NCBI GenBank assembly: GCA_002083825.1
Contig: DAZV01000026.1
Span: 363,119 to 427,118 of the forward strand
Reading direction: 5' to 3'
DNA: 64,000 bases
Origin: Candidatus Sericytochromatia bacterium S15B-MN24 CBMW_12
GTDB lineage: Bacteria > Cyanobacteriota > Sericytochromatia > S15B-MN24 > UBA4093
The translations under genes and the position numbers were made by a program. Under the pieces are notes generated by a model, which had not been told where the DNA came from, searched no databases, and saw nothing but the letters and a program-made list of their open reading frames with translations. Shown here piece after piece: positions 7,328-15,788 of this stretch (within the stretch, counting starts at the first letter, position 1; each line of letters opens with the position of its first letter).

Positions 7328-8452
7328 CTAACCAAGGCTCTGCCCGAGCCTGAGAATGTTCCTCGCCGCGTTCCAGTCTCGATCGATCTCGAGTCCGCAG
7401 CCGCAGCGATGTTCGCGTTCTCGCAATCCTTTTCTGGTGTGGGAGCCACACCCTGAACACGCTTGGCTCGTGTTTCGGGGGTCGACTCCGATCACCTCGA
7501 CTCCGGCGCTCTCAGCCTTGAATCTCAGGATTCCCAGGAATTGACGCCACCCGGCGTCGAGAATGGAGCGGTTCAGCCCAGACTTCTGAGCCACTTGAGT
7601 GCCCGGGGCTTCGAGGGTTCCGGAAGCCGACTTGGACATGTTCCGGATGTTCAAGTTCTCGTGGACGATCCGGTCATAGGATTTATTCAAGTGAGTGGAC
7701 AGCTTGAAGTGGAAGTCCCTTCGCTGGTTCCGGACCTTCTCGTGGGCCTTGGCCACGAGCAGCTTGGCCTTCTCTCGATTCCGGGTTCGCTTCTGCTTCG
7801 GCTTCGACGCCAGCTTCCGTTGCCTCTCGGCTAGCTTGGCTTTGGATTCCCGGAAGTGCCTGGGGTTCGGAACCATGGATCCGTCCGAGCAGGTCAGGAA
7901 CTTCTCGAGTCCGAGGTCGATCCCTACCTCGACTTCGACCGGGCGCATGGGAACCTGACTCGGACCCAGATCACAGCTGAAGCTCGCGTACCAGTGCCCG
8001 GAGCTGTTCCGGGTTATGGTCAAGGTCTTGATCTCGCCTTCCACGGGTCTGGATAGCTTGATCTTGACCTCGCCCACACGGGCGAGCTTGAGCTTGCGCT
8101 CCAGGAGCCTGTATCCGGTCTGGGTGAAGGTCATGGACCGGAACCGATCCCGGCTCTTGAACCTCGGGAATCCGGCTCCGGAGAAAAATCGCAGGTAGGC
8201 TTGATCCAGCCTCTGGAGCACTCCTTGGAGAACCTGAGAGTTCACGAGCTTCAGCTCCGGATGCTCCTGCTTCGCCGCGGGAAGTTCATTGGCCTGGGAA
8301 TAGTAATTGAGATTCAGCTTCCGCTTCTTCCAGAACCAGATCCGCTGTTCAAGAGCGGCGTTGTAGACGAGGCGGCAGAGCCGAAGCTGCTCATCGAGAA
8401 CAGCCTCCTGTTTTGGGGTAGGATAGATTCGGTAACGGAAGCTCTTTCTCAT
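7328..8452 (-). CDS. tnpB: TnpB-like RNA-guided nuclease (IS605 OrfB)
   Basis: TnpB proteins are RNA-guided DNA nucleases ancestral to Cas12. The 374-aa product has an N-terminal HTH/WED region (starts MRKSFRYRIYPT) and a split RuvC domain with Asp179 in GIDLG, Glu265 in HENLNI and Asp357/359 in DRDWNAARNI. A zinc ribbon has Cys332, Cys335, Cys350 and Cys352. All expected catalytic residues are present, so it may be active. The guide (omega) RNA would be expected to come from the 3' end of the gene and the right-end hairpin around 7290-7330. No tnpA lies nearby. Confidence 0.93.
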   Translation of the reverse strand: MRKSFRYRIYPTPKQEAVLDEQLRLCRLVYNAALEQRIWFWKKRKLNLNYYSQANELPAAKQEHPELKLVNSQVLQGVLQRLDQAYLRFFSGAGFPRFKSRDRFRSMTFTQTGYRLLERKLKLARVGEVKIKLSRPVEGEIKTLTITRNSSGHWYASFSCDLGPSQVPMRPVEVEVGIDLGLEKFLTCSDGSMVPNPRHFRESKAKLAERQRKLASKPKQKRTRNREKAKLLVAKAHEKVRNQRRDFHFKLSTHLNKSYDRIVHENLNIRNMSKSASGTLEAPGTQVAQKSGLNRSILDAGWRQFLGILRFKAESAGVEVIGVDPRNTSQACSGCGSHTRKGLREREHRCGCGLEIDRDWNAARNILRLGQSLG

Positions 8453-8629
8453 GCCGGGATTCTACTTCGGAATCGGTTTGGATGTTCTAGGCATCCTGAA
8501 CGAAGTACAAGCTCGGGGCATCGAGCCCCTCACCTGTCTCGCCTTATTTCCCCAAGGCTGAAGCAAGGGGTTTTACGGCGAAACTGATATACAAGCAAGC
8601 GTACTTTTTTCGACATGGAGGCCGCCCCG

Positions 8630-9934
8630 ATGAACCCGACTCCCAGATTCTTGATCCCCGCCCTGACCGCAAGCGTTCTGGCCTTGAGCCTGGCCGGCTG
8701 CGAGCCGACCGGGACGGCCCTGGTGGAAGACAACAAGCAGCAACAGCAGCAGGGCGACGAGCAAACTTCGACCGCCACGATCCACGAGGGGACGATCAGC
8801 GCGAGCGAGACCTGGACCAAGGCCGGCGGTCCTCATGTCGTGCGCGGCAAGGTTTACGTGCAATCCGAGCAGGGGGCGACCCTGACCATCGAGGCGGGCG
8901 CCCAGGTCCGCTTCGAGCTGGGGGCCGGTCTTTACTTCGGCTACGAAAGCGGCAAGAGGGGAGTTCTGGACGCCCAGGGAACCGTCGAGCAGCCGATCGT
9001 CTTCGCTTCGGCGGCCTCGAGCCCCGCCAAGGGCGACTGGGCCGCCGTTTACCTGGGCAACGGCGCGGCATCCTCGATGATGAGCCACTGCACGATCTCC
9101 CACGGGGGCGGGGGCAGCGAGGCTGCCCTGATCGTGGAGGGAGCCGGCAACAAGCCCGCCGTCATGAACTGCACGATCGAACAGAGCGCGTCCCTCGGGA
9201 TCAAACTCAGCGCCGACGCCTACTTCGTGGCTTTCGAGAACAACGTCGTCAAGACGTCGGCCTCGAATCCCATCCGGCTGGGCGCCAACGAGGCCGGTTC
9301 CCTCGGATCCGGCAACCGCTTCGAGGAGAATGGCGTGCAAGCGATCCACGTCGACGCGGGGACCGTCTCCCGGAGCACGAGCTGGCTTCCCCAAGGCGTT
9401 CCCTATCGCTTGCATGGCACGACCTACGTCCAGCACGAAACTATCGCGCCGGTGCTCGCGATCAAGCCCGGTGCCACCCTGGAATTCGGCCCAGAGGCTG
9501 CCCTGAAGGTCGCACACGGCTCGGGCACCCAGGGAGCTCTCTACGCCATCGGGACCGCCGAGGCCCCCATCACCTTCAGGGGGGTCAGCACCGAACCCGG
9601 TTCCTGGGCCGGGATCTCGATGGGCGAGGGCACGGTGGCCGGGGCCGAACTCAGCGTGAACACGACCGTGATCCAGCATGCGGTCATCGAGCACGGGGGA
9701 GGCGGAAACACCAACGACAGCGCCTTGCTGTATCTCTACAACGCCAAGCCTCTCGTCGAGAACGTGACCTTCCGTCACTCGGGCTCGACCAAGGCGGTCG
9801 TCGTTCGCGGCGTGCGCTCAAAGGTTCCGACGTTCGACTCCTGGGGCCTCTTCGGGGACAACGGGAGCGGCAACGTCTGGGGGGCCGGACTTGAGATGCC
9901 GGCGGTCGAAGACGCGGCCCAGAACGATTCTTAG
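8630..9934 (+). CDS. Parallel beta-helix lipoprotein
   Basis: The 434-aa product has a lipoprotein signal (lipobox LAGC, Cys24) and a short Q-rich linker (five Gln at about 37-41). Then come recurring right-handed beta-helix coils with signatures such as GTISASETW, LTIEAGAQV and ISHGGGG, spaced roughly as in pectate-lyase-like passenger domains. Two similar halves can be seen: W-hydrophobic-HVRGKVYVQ near residue 70 and YRLHGTTYVQ near 260. No catalytic triad is recognisable, so a surface adhesin or structural role is likelier than enzymatic activity. The start was set at the ATG 9 bases after GGAGG; an ATG 15 bases upstream overlaps that site. Confidence 0.85.
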   Translation: MNPTPRFLIPALTASVLALSLAGCEPTGTALVEDNKQQQQQGDEQTSTATIHEGTISASETWTKAGGPHVVRGKVYVQSEQGATLTIEAGAQVRFELGAGLYFGYESGKRGVLDAQGTVEQPIVFASAASSPAKGDWAAVYLGNGAASSMMSHCTISHGGGGSEAALIVEGAGNKPAVMNCTIEQSASLGIKLSADAYFVAFENNVVKTSASNPIRLGANEAGSLGSGNRFEENGVQAIHVDAGTVSRSTSWLPQGVPYRLHGTTYVQHETIAPVLAIKPGATLEFGPEAALKVAHGSGTQGALYAIGTAEAPITFRGVSTEPGSWAGISMGEGTVAGAELSVNTTVIQHAVIEHGGGGNTNDSALLYLYNAKPLVENVTFRHSGSTKAVVVRGVRSKVPTFDSWGLFGDNGSGNVWGAGLEMPAVEDAAQNDS

Positions 9935-9940
9935 TTTGCG

Positions 9941-10372
9941 CTAGCCTTCGCCGAGCAGGAGGGCTTTGGCGCGCGAGAGGTCCTGGAAGTAGCGATCGCC
10001 CAGCTTGGGGTTGATGTCGGGATGTAGCCAGCGCGCGAGATCCTTGTAGGCCTTCTGGACCTCGTCGGCCCCCGCGTTGGTGGGGAGGTGGAGGACGCCG
10101 AGCGCCCAGGCGCGATCGCCGGGAGCTTGTCCGTAGAACTCGGCGAGGCGGGGATCCCCGCTGGCCTCGGACCAGCCCTTTCGGAAACCGGCCTTGTAGC
10201 CTTCGTGGTAGCCCTCTTCCTTGCCTTCGAAGTAGGAGTGCTTCTCGATTTCCCGCAGTTGCTCGGCGCAGCGCCGGCGCTCCTCGCGGCGGACGAATTC
10301 GACCGCTTGCTCGGTGGCGTTGGCGGCGGGCGGGGTCTGCGGGGATGATTTCGGGCGGCGGTTGGGATCCAT
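9941..10372 (-). CDS. C-terminal J-domain protein
   Basis: The 143-aa product has a charged, coiled-coil-prone N-terminal half (EFVRREERRRCAEQLREIEK). It is followed by Gly/Tyr-rich repeats (YFEGKEEGYHEGYKAGFRKG) and a C-terminal J-domain with the diagnostic HPD at residues 117-119 (ARWLHPDINPKLG). J-domains stimulate the ATPase of DnaK-type chaperones, so this may recruit Hsp70 to a client bound by the N-terminal part. It lacks the G/F and zinc regions of DnaJ. GAGGAGG precedes the ATG. It converges on the beta-helix gene with only six bases between the stops. Confidence 0.8.
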   Translation of the reverse strand: MDPNRRPKSSPQTPPAANATEQAVEFVRREERRRCAEQLREIEKHSYFEGKEEGYHEGYKAGFRKGWSEASGDPRLAEFYGQAPGDRAWALGVLHLPTNAGADEVQKAYKDLARWLHPDINPKLGDRYFQDLSRAKALLLGEG

Positions 10373-10481
10373 GGAGCCTCCTCGGGATGGGCGCTCTCAC
10401 ATCCTAAAGCCTCGCGGCGCCCTCCGCCAGAGCATGCGTTGTGGTTCGCCCCGCCTTCTCCTAGGATGGGCCCGAGGCCCC

Positions 10482-10529
10482 CGGGACGTGGAACACCCCC
10501 GGATGAACCCCCCGGGGGTGCCACGCCCG
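10482..10529 (+). promoter_or_regulatory. Long bulged stem-loop upstream of the DUF2231 gene
   Basis: CGGG, CGTGG and CACCCCCGG pair with CCGGGGGTG, CCACG and CCCG, giving about 18 bp with small bulges and a 9-base loop. It lies in the divergent gap between the J-domain gene and DUF2231, 44 bases before the DUF2231 start. No U-run follows, so an mRNA leader structure is likelier than a terminator. Confidence 0.4.
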
Positions 10530-10572
10530 GAGGCGTCGCGTGCTTGCGGGCTATCGATAGGAGGGCCTCCTG

Positions 10573-11085
10573 ATGAAAAGCTCGGTCGTCGTTGCGAAGC
10601 ACCCCCTGCATCCCATGATCGTCCCCATTCCGATCGCTTGCTTCCTCTTGGCGCTGATTGGCGATCTGGCCTTCACGGTCACCGCGAACCCCTTCTGGTA
10701 CCTCTTCTCGGCGTGGACCATGGGATTCGGCATCATCGGGGGGCTGCTGGCCGCCCTGCCCGGCCTGGCCGATTACTTCACCGTCGTGTCCCGGCAGGCC
10801 AAGCGCCCCGCCACCATGCACATGATCCTCAACCTGGGCATCGTGGCCACCTTCGCCGTCAACTTGGCGATCAGGCTCTTCGCCACCCCCTCTTCGGGAG
10901 CCGGCTGGTGGTTCGCCCTGGCCCTGACCGTCCTGGGAAACGCGGCGTTGCTGTATTCCGGCTGGCTCGGCGGCGAGCTGGTCTACCGGCATCGGATCGG
11001 GATCGAGGAGGAGCCGCTGGAAAAAGCCCGGCTGCGCGTCACCATGTCTCCCGAGGAAGTGGAACGCGCCTCGCACCGGAAGTAG
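10573..11085 (+). CDS. DUF2231 four-helix membrane protein
   Basis: The 170-aa product has four hydrophobic segments and the N-terminal signature KHPLHPMIVPIPI that marks DUF2231 inner-membrane proteins. Their molecular role is unknown; some are linked to redox or haem proteins. The C-terminus is charged and cytoplasmic-looking. The Shine-Dalgarno region is part of a palindrome (AGGAGGGCCTCCT) that could hide the ribosome site. It is followed 35 bases later by the nitroreductase gene on the same strand. Confidence 0.85.
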   Translation: MKSSVVVAKHPLHPMIVPIPIACFLLALIGDLAFTVTANPFWYLFSAWTMGFGIIGGLLAALPGLADYFTVVSRQAKRPATMHMILNLGIVATFAVNLAIRLFATPSSGAGWWFALALTVLGNAALLYSGWLGGELVYRHRIGIEEEPLEKARLRVTMSPEEVERASHRK

Positions 11086-11120
11086 GGTTTCAAAAACGCT
11101 CGCTCGGGTATCTTGCAGCC

Positions 11121-12110
11121 ATGCCAGCCAAACTACCCACCGAAGCCCTGCTCGAGGCCGCCCGCTGGGCTCCGAGCCTCTATAACACCCAGCCGTGGCG
11201 GTTCAGGCCGACGGCGGACGCATGGGAGGTCCGCTGGGACCCGGAATGCGAGCTGCCGGTCGCTGATCCGCAGCGGGTGGCGCTGATGATGAACCTGGGG
11301 GCGGTGATCGAGTACCTCGCCGTGGCGGCCAGCGCTCATGGTCTGGACGTGCAGTTCACTCCCCCCGACTTCCGGGGCACGCAGCCCAACCTGGGTTTCA
11401 TCGTGGGCAAGCTTCTCTTCGTCGAGCGGACTGGAGAGCCCAGCCCGCTCTTGCCTTTCCTGGCGTCTCGCCAGACCAGCCGAAAACCCTACCGCACCGA
11501 ACCCCTGCCTCCCGGGGTGCTGGACGAGTTGCAGGCGGCGGCGGCGTCGGCGGGATGCTGGCTGTATCACACGACGGATCGCGCGGCGATCGCCACGATC
11601 GCCGCCGAAGCCGCCCGCGGCACGATGGCCCAGTTCGGCGAACCCGAGCGCTACGCCGAGTTCTATCGCTGGCTGCGCCCCCTTTCCGCGGCGGACGGCC
11701 TGGACATCCCCTCCCTCGATCTGGCTGGCCCCTGGGGCAGCCTCTGGAAGAGCGTCCTGCCGCCTTCGCGCATGACGCGCCTGAAACTGGCCCAGTGGGC
11801 TCTCGCCTCCCAGCAGCGCGCGCTCATCCAGAGTACGCCCGCCGTTTGCATGCTGGCGACCAACTCCCGGGAATGGAAAGGATGGGTCCAGGCAGGTAGG
11901 GCCTTGAGCCGCGTCTGGCTGCATGCGGCCCGCCACGGCCTGGTGACTCACCCCACTCCCTCCGCGCTCTACACCCCCGCCGGCCGCGAACTCGTCCACG
12001 AACGCCTGGGCGTCGAAGGCGACTTCCTGGTTTCCTGCCTGTTTCGCCTGGGCGAGAGCCTGCCGGCCCCGCGCTCGGGCCGACTGGAAGCCGAGAGCCT
12101 CCTGTTCTAG
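11121..12110 (+). CDS. Acg-type nitroreductase-family flavoprotein
   Basis: The 329-aa product has the N-terminal nitroreductase FMN motif ARWAPSLYNTQPWRF and the internal ASRQTSRKPYR and LHAARHGL segments typical of the Acg/Rv3127 branch. In that branch two nitroreductase-like halves are fused in one ~330-aa chain. Family members bind FMN and are often linked to stress or dormancy; the reaction is not established. No clear Shine-Dalgarno site precedes the ATG at 11121, but the family motif begins about 14 residues later. The TAG stop shares the sequence CTAG with the stop of the convergent 110-aa gene. Confidence 0.8.
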   Translation: MPAKLPTEALLEAARWAPSLYNTQPWRFRPTADAWEVRWDPECELPVADPQRVALMMNLGAVIEYLAVAASAHGLDVQFTPPDFRGTQPNLGFIVGKLLFVERTGEPSPLLPFLASRQTSRKPYRTEPLPPGVLDELQAAAASAGCWLYHTTDRAAIATIAAEAARGTMAQFGEPERYAEFYRWLRPLSAADGLDIPSLDLAGPWGSLWKSVLPPSRMTRLKLAQWALASQQRALIQSTPAVCMLATNSREWKGWVQAGRALSRVWLHAARHGLVTHPTPSALYTPAGRELVHERLGVEGDFLVSCLFRLGESLPAPRSGRLEAESLLF

Positions 12111-12439
12111 CTCTCCTGGTACTCGGGCTGCTTCGAGAGCCAGTCCTCCAGGTTCAGCACGGTCGGCTTGGTCGTTCGCGGCGTCCGATCGAGAAACGCC
12201 TCCTTCACGCCGCCCTCGAGCAGATCCTCGGTGAGCTCCAGAACGCCGTCGCGGCCTTCCAGGTGGAGAACCTTGGCGTGGGGCTGCTTCATCGAGGCCA
12301 GGTACTTCTCGGCCTTGTCCTGGCTGGTGAAGAAGAGCGCCACGGGCACTCCTTCGGTGTCGCGAGCGATGATGAACTCGTCCTCGCTGCTGGTCGCCAG
12401 CGTGTAAATGCCTTGAGTGACGTCGAATCCCTGGGACAT
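12107..12439 (-). CDS. Conserved hypothetical protein, SseB-like
   Basis: The 110-aa product (starts MSQGFDVTQGIYTL) has alternating strands and helices with FIIARDTEGVPVALFFTSQDKA-type residues that resemble the SseB N-terminal domain. The match is weak and no function is claimed. The start at 12439 was chosen because GAGGAGG lies seven bases upstream; a longer in-frame version would begin at 12478. Its stop overlaps the nitroreductase stop within CTAG. Confidence 0.6.
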   Translation of the reverse strand: MSQGFDVTQGIYTLATSSEDEFIIARDTEGVPVALFFTSQDKAEKYLASMKQPHAKVLHLEGRDGVLELTEDLLEGGVKEAFLDRTPRTTKPTVLNLEDWLSKQPEYQES

Positions 12440-12581
12440 CGGACCCACCTCCTCGTGACGAACATGACGCAACTTCATGATTGTAAGGTGATGTGAAGCG
12501 TTTGGCGAGTCCCCCCGTTAGTCCTTCCCCCGTGTTAAACTGCCTCGGATCCCTCGCGTCGCAAGGAGCCTGCCGCCAACG

Positions 12582-13370
12582 ATGTTCGGCCGACTGAAAC
12601 GGCATGACCGCCTGAAACCGCCCCCGCTGCCGCGGGAGCTGCCGCCACGCGAGGCCCCCCTTCCCTTCGAAGGCGTTCTCGCCAACCTGGTCCAGGAGCC
12701 GCATCCTCTCGGCGACGCCATGGAGGCGGCTCGAACGGACCTCCCGCGGGTCGACAACATGGGCGTCACCGGCGACGCGCGCGACCTCTTCGCCGTGACC
12801 GACCGCCTCTCGGCCGCGATCCAGCAGGCCTTTCCCGAGAGCCTCTGCGGGGCGGGTTGCTCGGCTTGCTGCCAGTACCCGGTGGGGCTCTTCGACATCG
12901 ACCGGGCGGAGTGGGAGGTGATTCGCCGCCATATCCGGGAAGCATGGACACCTCGGGAACGCTCGGAGTTTCTCGAACGCTTCGAGCGGGACTTCGGCCC
13001 CTACCGCTTGAAGCTCCGGATCCTCGACGCCCTGATGACCTTTCCCCTGCCGGTCACGTCCAGGCCGGAGGGCCTGCCCCTGGCATGCCCCTTCCTGAAG
13101 GACGACCGCTGTTCGGTCTACGCGGCGCGGCCCATCGTTTGCCGGACCTTCGGCCTCTACAGCGTGCTGCGCTCCGGACGCAAGGAATCTCATCTCTACG
13201 CCTGCGAGAAGCAGGCCGTGACGCTGAACGAGGCGCTTTCGAAGGAGGGGCCCCGGATCATGCCTCCCAGCGTGAACCCGATTCGGCTGGCGCTGGTGCG
13301 ATTCCTGAGCTTCAAGGCCAGGCTGATCCCGCTCTGGGTCTGGCAGGATTTCCCTCGCGATCGCGGGTAA
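12582..13370 (+). CDS. YkgJ-family cysteine-cluster protein
   Basis: The 262-aa product has the YkgJ/UPF0153 pattern: LCGAGCSACC with Cys89, 93, 96 and 97, then CPFLKDDRCSVYAARPIVCRTFG, and a last YACEKQ. These cysteines are thought to bind zinc or an Fe-S cluster; the biological role is unknown. The N-terminal 65 residues are proline-rich and poorly conserved. AAGGAG lies 12 bases before the ATG. A paralog with the same cysteine layout lies at 18282-18989. Confidence 0.85.
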   Translation: MFGRLKRHDRLKPPPLPRELPPREAPLPFEGVLANLVQEPHPLGDAMEAARTDLPRVDNMGVTGDARDLFAVTDRLSAAIQQAFPESLCGAGCSACCQYPVGLFDIDRAEWEVIRRHIREAWTPRERSEFLERFERDFGPYRLKLRILDALMTFPLPVTSRPEGLPLACPFLKDDRCSVYAARPIVCRTFGLYSVLRSGRKESHLYACEKQAVTLNEALSKEGPRIMPPSVNPIRLALVRFLSFKARLIPLWVWQDFPRDRG

Positions 13371-13408
13371 TTAACTTGTAGGCACACGGCGACGCGGAAG
13401 GGGGCAGC

Positions 13409-14488
13409 TTGAGTAGATTTCCCTTCCTCTTGGCCCTGCTGCTGGTCTGGACACTGGCAGGGGAGGGAGTTCGCGCGGAGATGGTCTGCACCGATTGCCG
13501 TCAACCCATCGAAGGAACCTTCATCCGCTGGGGCCAACAGGCTTTCCATCCTCAGCACTTCGCCTGCGCGGGCTGCGCGCGGCCCATTGCCGGCAATTAC
13601 GTCCCGCATCAGGGCAAGCCCTATCATGCCGCCTGCTACGCCGAGCGCTTCGGCGAGCGCTGCGCCCAGTGCGATCGCCCCATTTCCGGCAAGTTCATGA
13701 AGCACGAGGGCCAGGCCTATCATCCGGCCTGCTTCCAGGCCAACGTCGCGCCGCGGTGCGACGTCTGCGATGCCGGCATACTCGGACGCTACCTGGTCGA
13801 TCCGATGGGCAACCGCTACCATGCGGAGCATCGGATCCCGCTTTGCACCTACTGCCGCCGGGCGGTTTCCCCGAAAACCTCCCAGGGTGGCTACACCTAC
13901 GGGGATGGCCGGAGCGTCTGCGGCATGTGCTACCCGCAGGTGATCCGGAGCGATCGCGAGGTGGCGGCGGCCATCGAGGAGGTCCGCGCCAAGCTCGAGA
14001 CCTGGGGCCTATCCGTCCCGCAGACGGCCGCTCCCCTGAAACTGGTCGATCTGAACCGGTTGAAGCAGCTCATGCGCCGCGGAGGGCTTCACGGCCAGAA
14101 CATCCAGGGCTTCACCTCGGTGCTCAGCGAAACGCAAGGAGGGCAGGTGACCAAGCGTGAGATCGCGGTCTACGTCCTCAACGGCATGCCCCGCGAGGAC
14201 TTCATGGGGACCGTGGCCCATGAGCTGACGCACGTCTGGATCAACCTCAACGCCACCAAGAAGCTTCATCCGACCCTCGAGGAAGGGGCCTGCAACTACG
14301 TGCGCTCGCTGCTTCACGCCCAGAGCGGAACTCCCGACGCCGCGCGCAACCTTTCGAGCATGAAGGACGACCCCGACGAGCACTACGGGCGCGGGTACCG
14401 CCGGGCCAAGGCCTACGCCGATCGCAACGGCTTGCCGGCGCTCCTGACCCTCATGCGGCGGGGTTCCGCCTTTCCGCTCGGGTATTGA
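13409..14488 (+). CDS. Secreted LIM-domain DA1-like metallopeptidase
   Basis: The 359-aa product has a signal peptide (cleavage near residue 23) and tandem LIM-type zinc modules. Their ligands include Cys27, Cys30, His47, Cys53, Cys56, His73 and Cys76, then Cys85, Cys88, His105 and Cys108, with a third partial module from Cys117. The C-terminal peptidase domain has HELTH at 271-275 and Glu291/292 in LEEGACNY as the third zinc ligand, the gluzincin arrangement of plant DA1 peptidases. LIM domains are mainly eukaryotic. Bacterial LIM-DA1 architectures are known but uncommon, and this one is exported. It starts with TTG behind GGAAGGGGG. Confidence 0.85.
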   Translation: MSRFPFLLALLLVWTLAGEGVRAEMVCTDCRQPIEGTFIRWGQQAFHPQHFACAGCARPIAGNYVPHQGKPYHAACYAERFGERCAQCDRPISGKFMKHEGQAYHPACFQANVAPRCDVCDAGILGRYLVDPMGNRYHAEHRIPLCTYCRRAVSPKTSQGGYTYGDGRSVCGMCYPQVIRSDREVAAAIEEVRAKLETWGLSVPQTAAPLKLVDLNRLKQLMRRGGLHGQNIQGFTSVLSETQGGQVTKREIAVYVLNGMPREDFMGTVAHELTHVWINLNATKKLHPTLEEGACNYVRSLLHAQSGTPDAARNLSSMKDDPDEHYGRGYRRAKAYADRNGLPALLTLMRRGSAFPLGY

Positions 14489-14564
14489 TCCCCTCTGATT
14501 TTTATTGATATTTTTGCGATCTTGTTTTTTCTGAGCAAGAAATGGTTCGAACGCATGGATAACC

Positions 14565-14578
14565 TTCGAGTACTCGAA
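14565..14578. promoter_or_regulatory. 14-bp perfect palindrome, candidate operator
   Basis: TTCGAGTACTCGAA is a perfect palindrome 26 bases before the ATG of the phospholipase-D-like gene. It sits in an AT-rich stretch (14495-14545) that probably holds the promoter. The dyad is of a length usual for a repressor site, but no regulator can be named. Confidence 0.4.
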
Positions 14579-14603
14579 GCGTACTTGAGGAGGAACTCTC
14601 TCT

Positions 14604-15761
14604 ATGGCTCAGGTGAAAAGCCGTCGGGGCGTGAGTCCCCCGCTGACGAGGCCGGTGGGTGGCAACCGGGTTTCCAGCGTCTTCACGGATGAGGCCGCGC
14701 TGAAGGGGATCCTCGGGGATCTGGGCAAGGCCGAGCGGAAGATCCAGTTCGAGAGCTTTCTTTTCAGCGGGGATCACGGTCAGGCGATCGCCGACGCGCT
14801 GATAGCCAGGCACGACGAGGGCGTCCAGGTCCAGGTCTTGCTCGACGGGAAGGCCCAGATGCTCGACCGGGAGCGCCTGGTCACGAAGCTGCGAGCCGCA
14901 GGAGTCGACGTCAGGTACTTCGACCCCAGGTCCATGCCAGGGCCCTACGCGGTCGATCACTCCAAGCTGCTCGTGATCGACGACCAGCTCGTCTGGGTGG
15001 GGGGCGTCAACTTCGACGCCGAGATCAATCGCGACATGATGACCCGGATCGAGGGACCCGCCGTTCGCCGCCTGCAAGGCACCTTCGAGGAGGGCTGGAC
15101 GAACGCCGGCGGCAAGCTGCTTCCGGCCGCGGGAGCCATCCAATCCAAGGGAGACGTCTGGGTGGGGGTCTCGCAGACGGGCCCCCGGGAGCGTTCCACC
15201 CGCGACCAGGTCTTGAGCGAACTCGCGCGGGTGAACCGCGGAGACGCGGTCGACATCTGGATGATGGACCTGGCCGATGCCGAGGTTCTCGACGCGCTGG
15301 AGGCTGCTCAATCGCGCGGGGTGAAGATCCGGGCGCTGATCGACCTGAAGGTGCCTTTCGCTTCGGGCCGGTCGGCGGATACGCTGGCGAAGGCGATCGC
15401 CGGCGGCATCCCCGATCTTCCCGGTATCCGCCGCCTTCAGGACCGCGGGATCGAGGTTCGCGCCTACGTCCCGCCGGCGGGCATCGCGAAGCTTCACGCC
15501 AAGGTCTGGCTCTTCACCAAGGACGCGGGTCAGCCTCATGAGTCCCGCCGGGTGATCGGCGGCACCGTCAACGCCATCAAGGGAGCCTATGAGTTCAACC
15601 ATGAGGTCGGAGTGTTGTTTTTCGGCAAGGGCGTCGGAGCTGACGTCCAGGCGGCCTTCCGGGAGGATTTCACCCGTCACTCCGAGCCCATCAAGCCGTT
15701 GAGAGCGTGGGAGCGGCTCAAGTCCAACGTCATCGAACTGCTGACCAACACCCTGATTTAG
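14604..15761 (+). CDS. Phospholipase D-like protein with two HKD-type sites
   Basis: The 385-aa product has the two-domain layout of cardiolipin synthase/PLD-family enzymes, which transfer phosphatidyl groups or cut phosphodiesters. The first site, HSKLLVIDD followed by VGGVNFD, is canonical (HxKxxxxD). The second, HAKVWLFTKD, has Thr where the family has Asp; a nearby Asp might substitute. The VGG-N-F and IGGTVN motifs are also present. There is no membrane segment at the N-terminus, unlike cardiolipin synthases, so it may be a cytoplasmic nuclease or transferase. The Shine-Dalgarno site GAGGAGG is strong. Confidence 0.85.
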   Translation: MAQVKSRRGVSPPLTRPVGGNRVSSVFTDEAALKGILGDLGKAERKIQFESFLFSGDHGQAIADALIARHDEGVQVQVLLDGKAQMLDRERLVTKLRAAGVDVRYFDPRSMPGPYAVDHSKLLVIDDQLVWVGGVNFDAEINRDMMTRIEGPAVRRLQGTFEEGWTNAGGKLLPAAGAIQSKGDVWVGVSQTGPRERSTRDQVLSELARVNRGDAVDIWMMDLADAEVLDALEAAQSRGVKIRALIDLKVPFASGRSADTLAKAIAGGIPDLPGIRRLQDRGIEVRAYVPPAGIAKLHAKVWLFTKDAGQPHESRRVIGGTVNAIKGAYEFNHEVGVLFFGKGVGADVQAAFREDFTRHSEPIKPLRAWERLKSNVIELLTNTLI

Positions 15762-15788
15762 CAAGCCGGACGATCCTCGAACTCGGCT

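Larger units (their letters stand above)
7290..8530 (-). mobile_element. IS200/IS605-type element carrying only tnpB
   Basis: The element holds one tnpB-like gene and no TnpA transposase, so it is probably non-autonomous. The right end lies just past tnpB: the minus strand has CCCCGCCTTTAGGCGTGG, the imperfect hairpin typical of these elements, followed by GTGTCAA, and TCAA is the classic IS605 right cleavage site (plus-strand 7290-7293). The left end is less certain. A GGGGC/GCCCC hairpin lies at 8515-8529, upstream of tnpB, and the boundary was set there. Confidence 0.7.
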
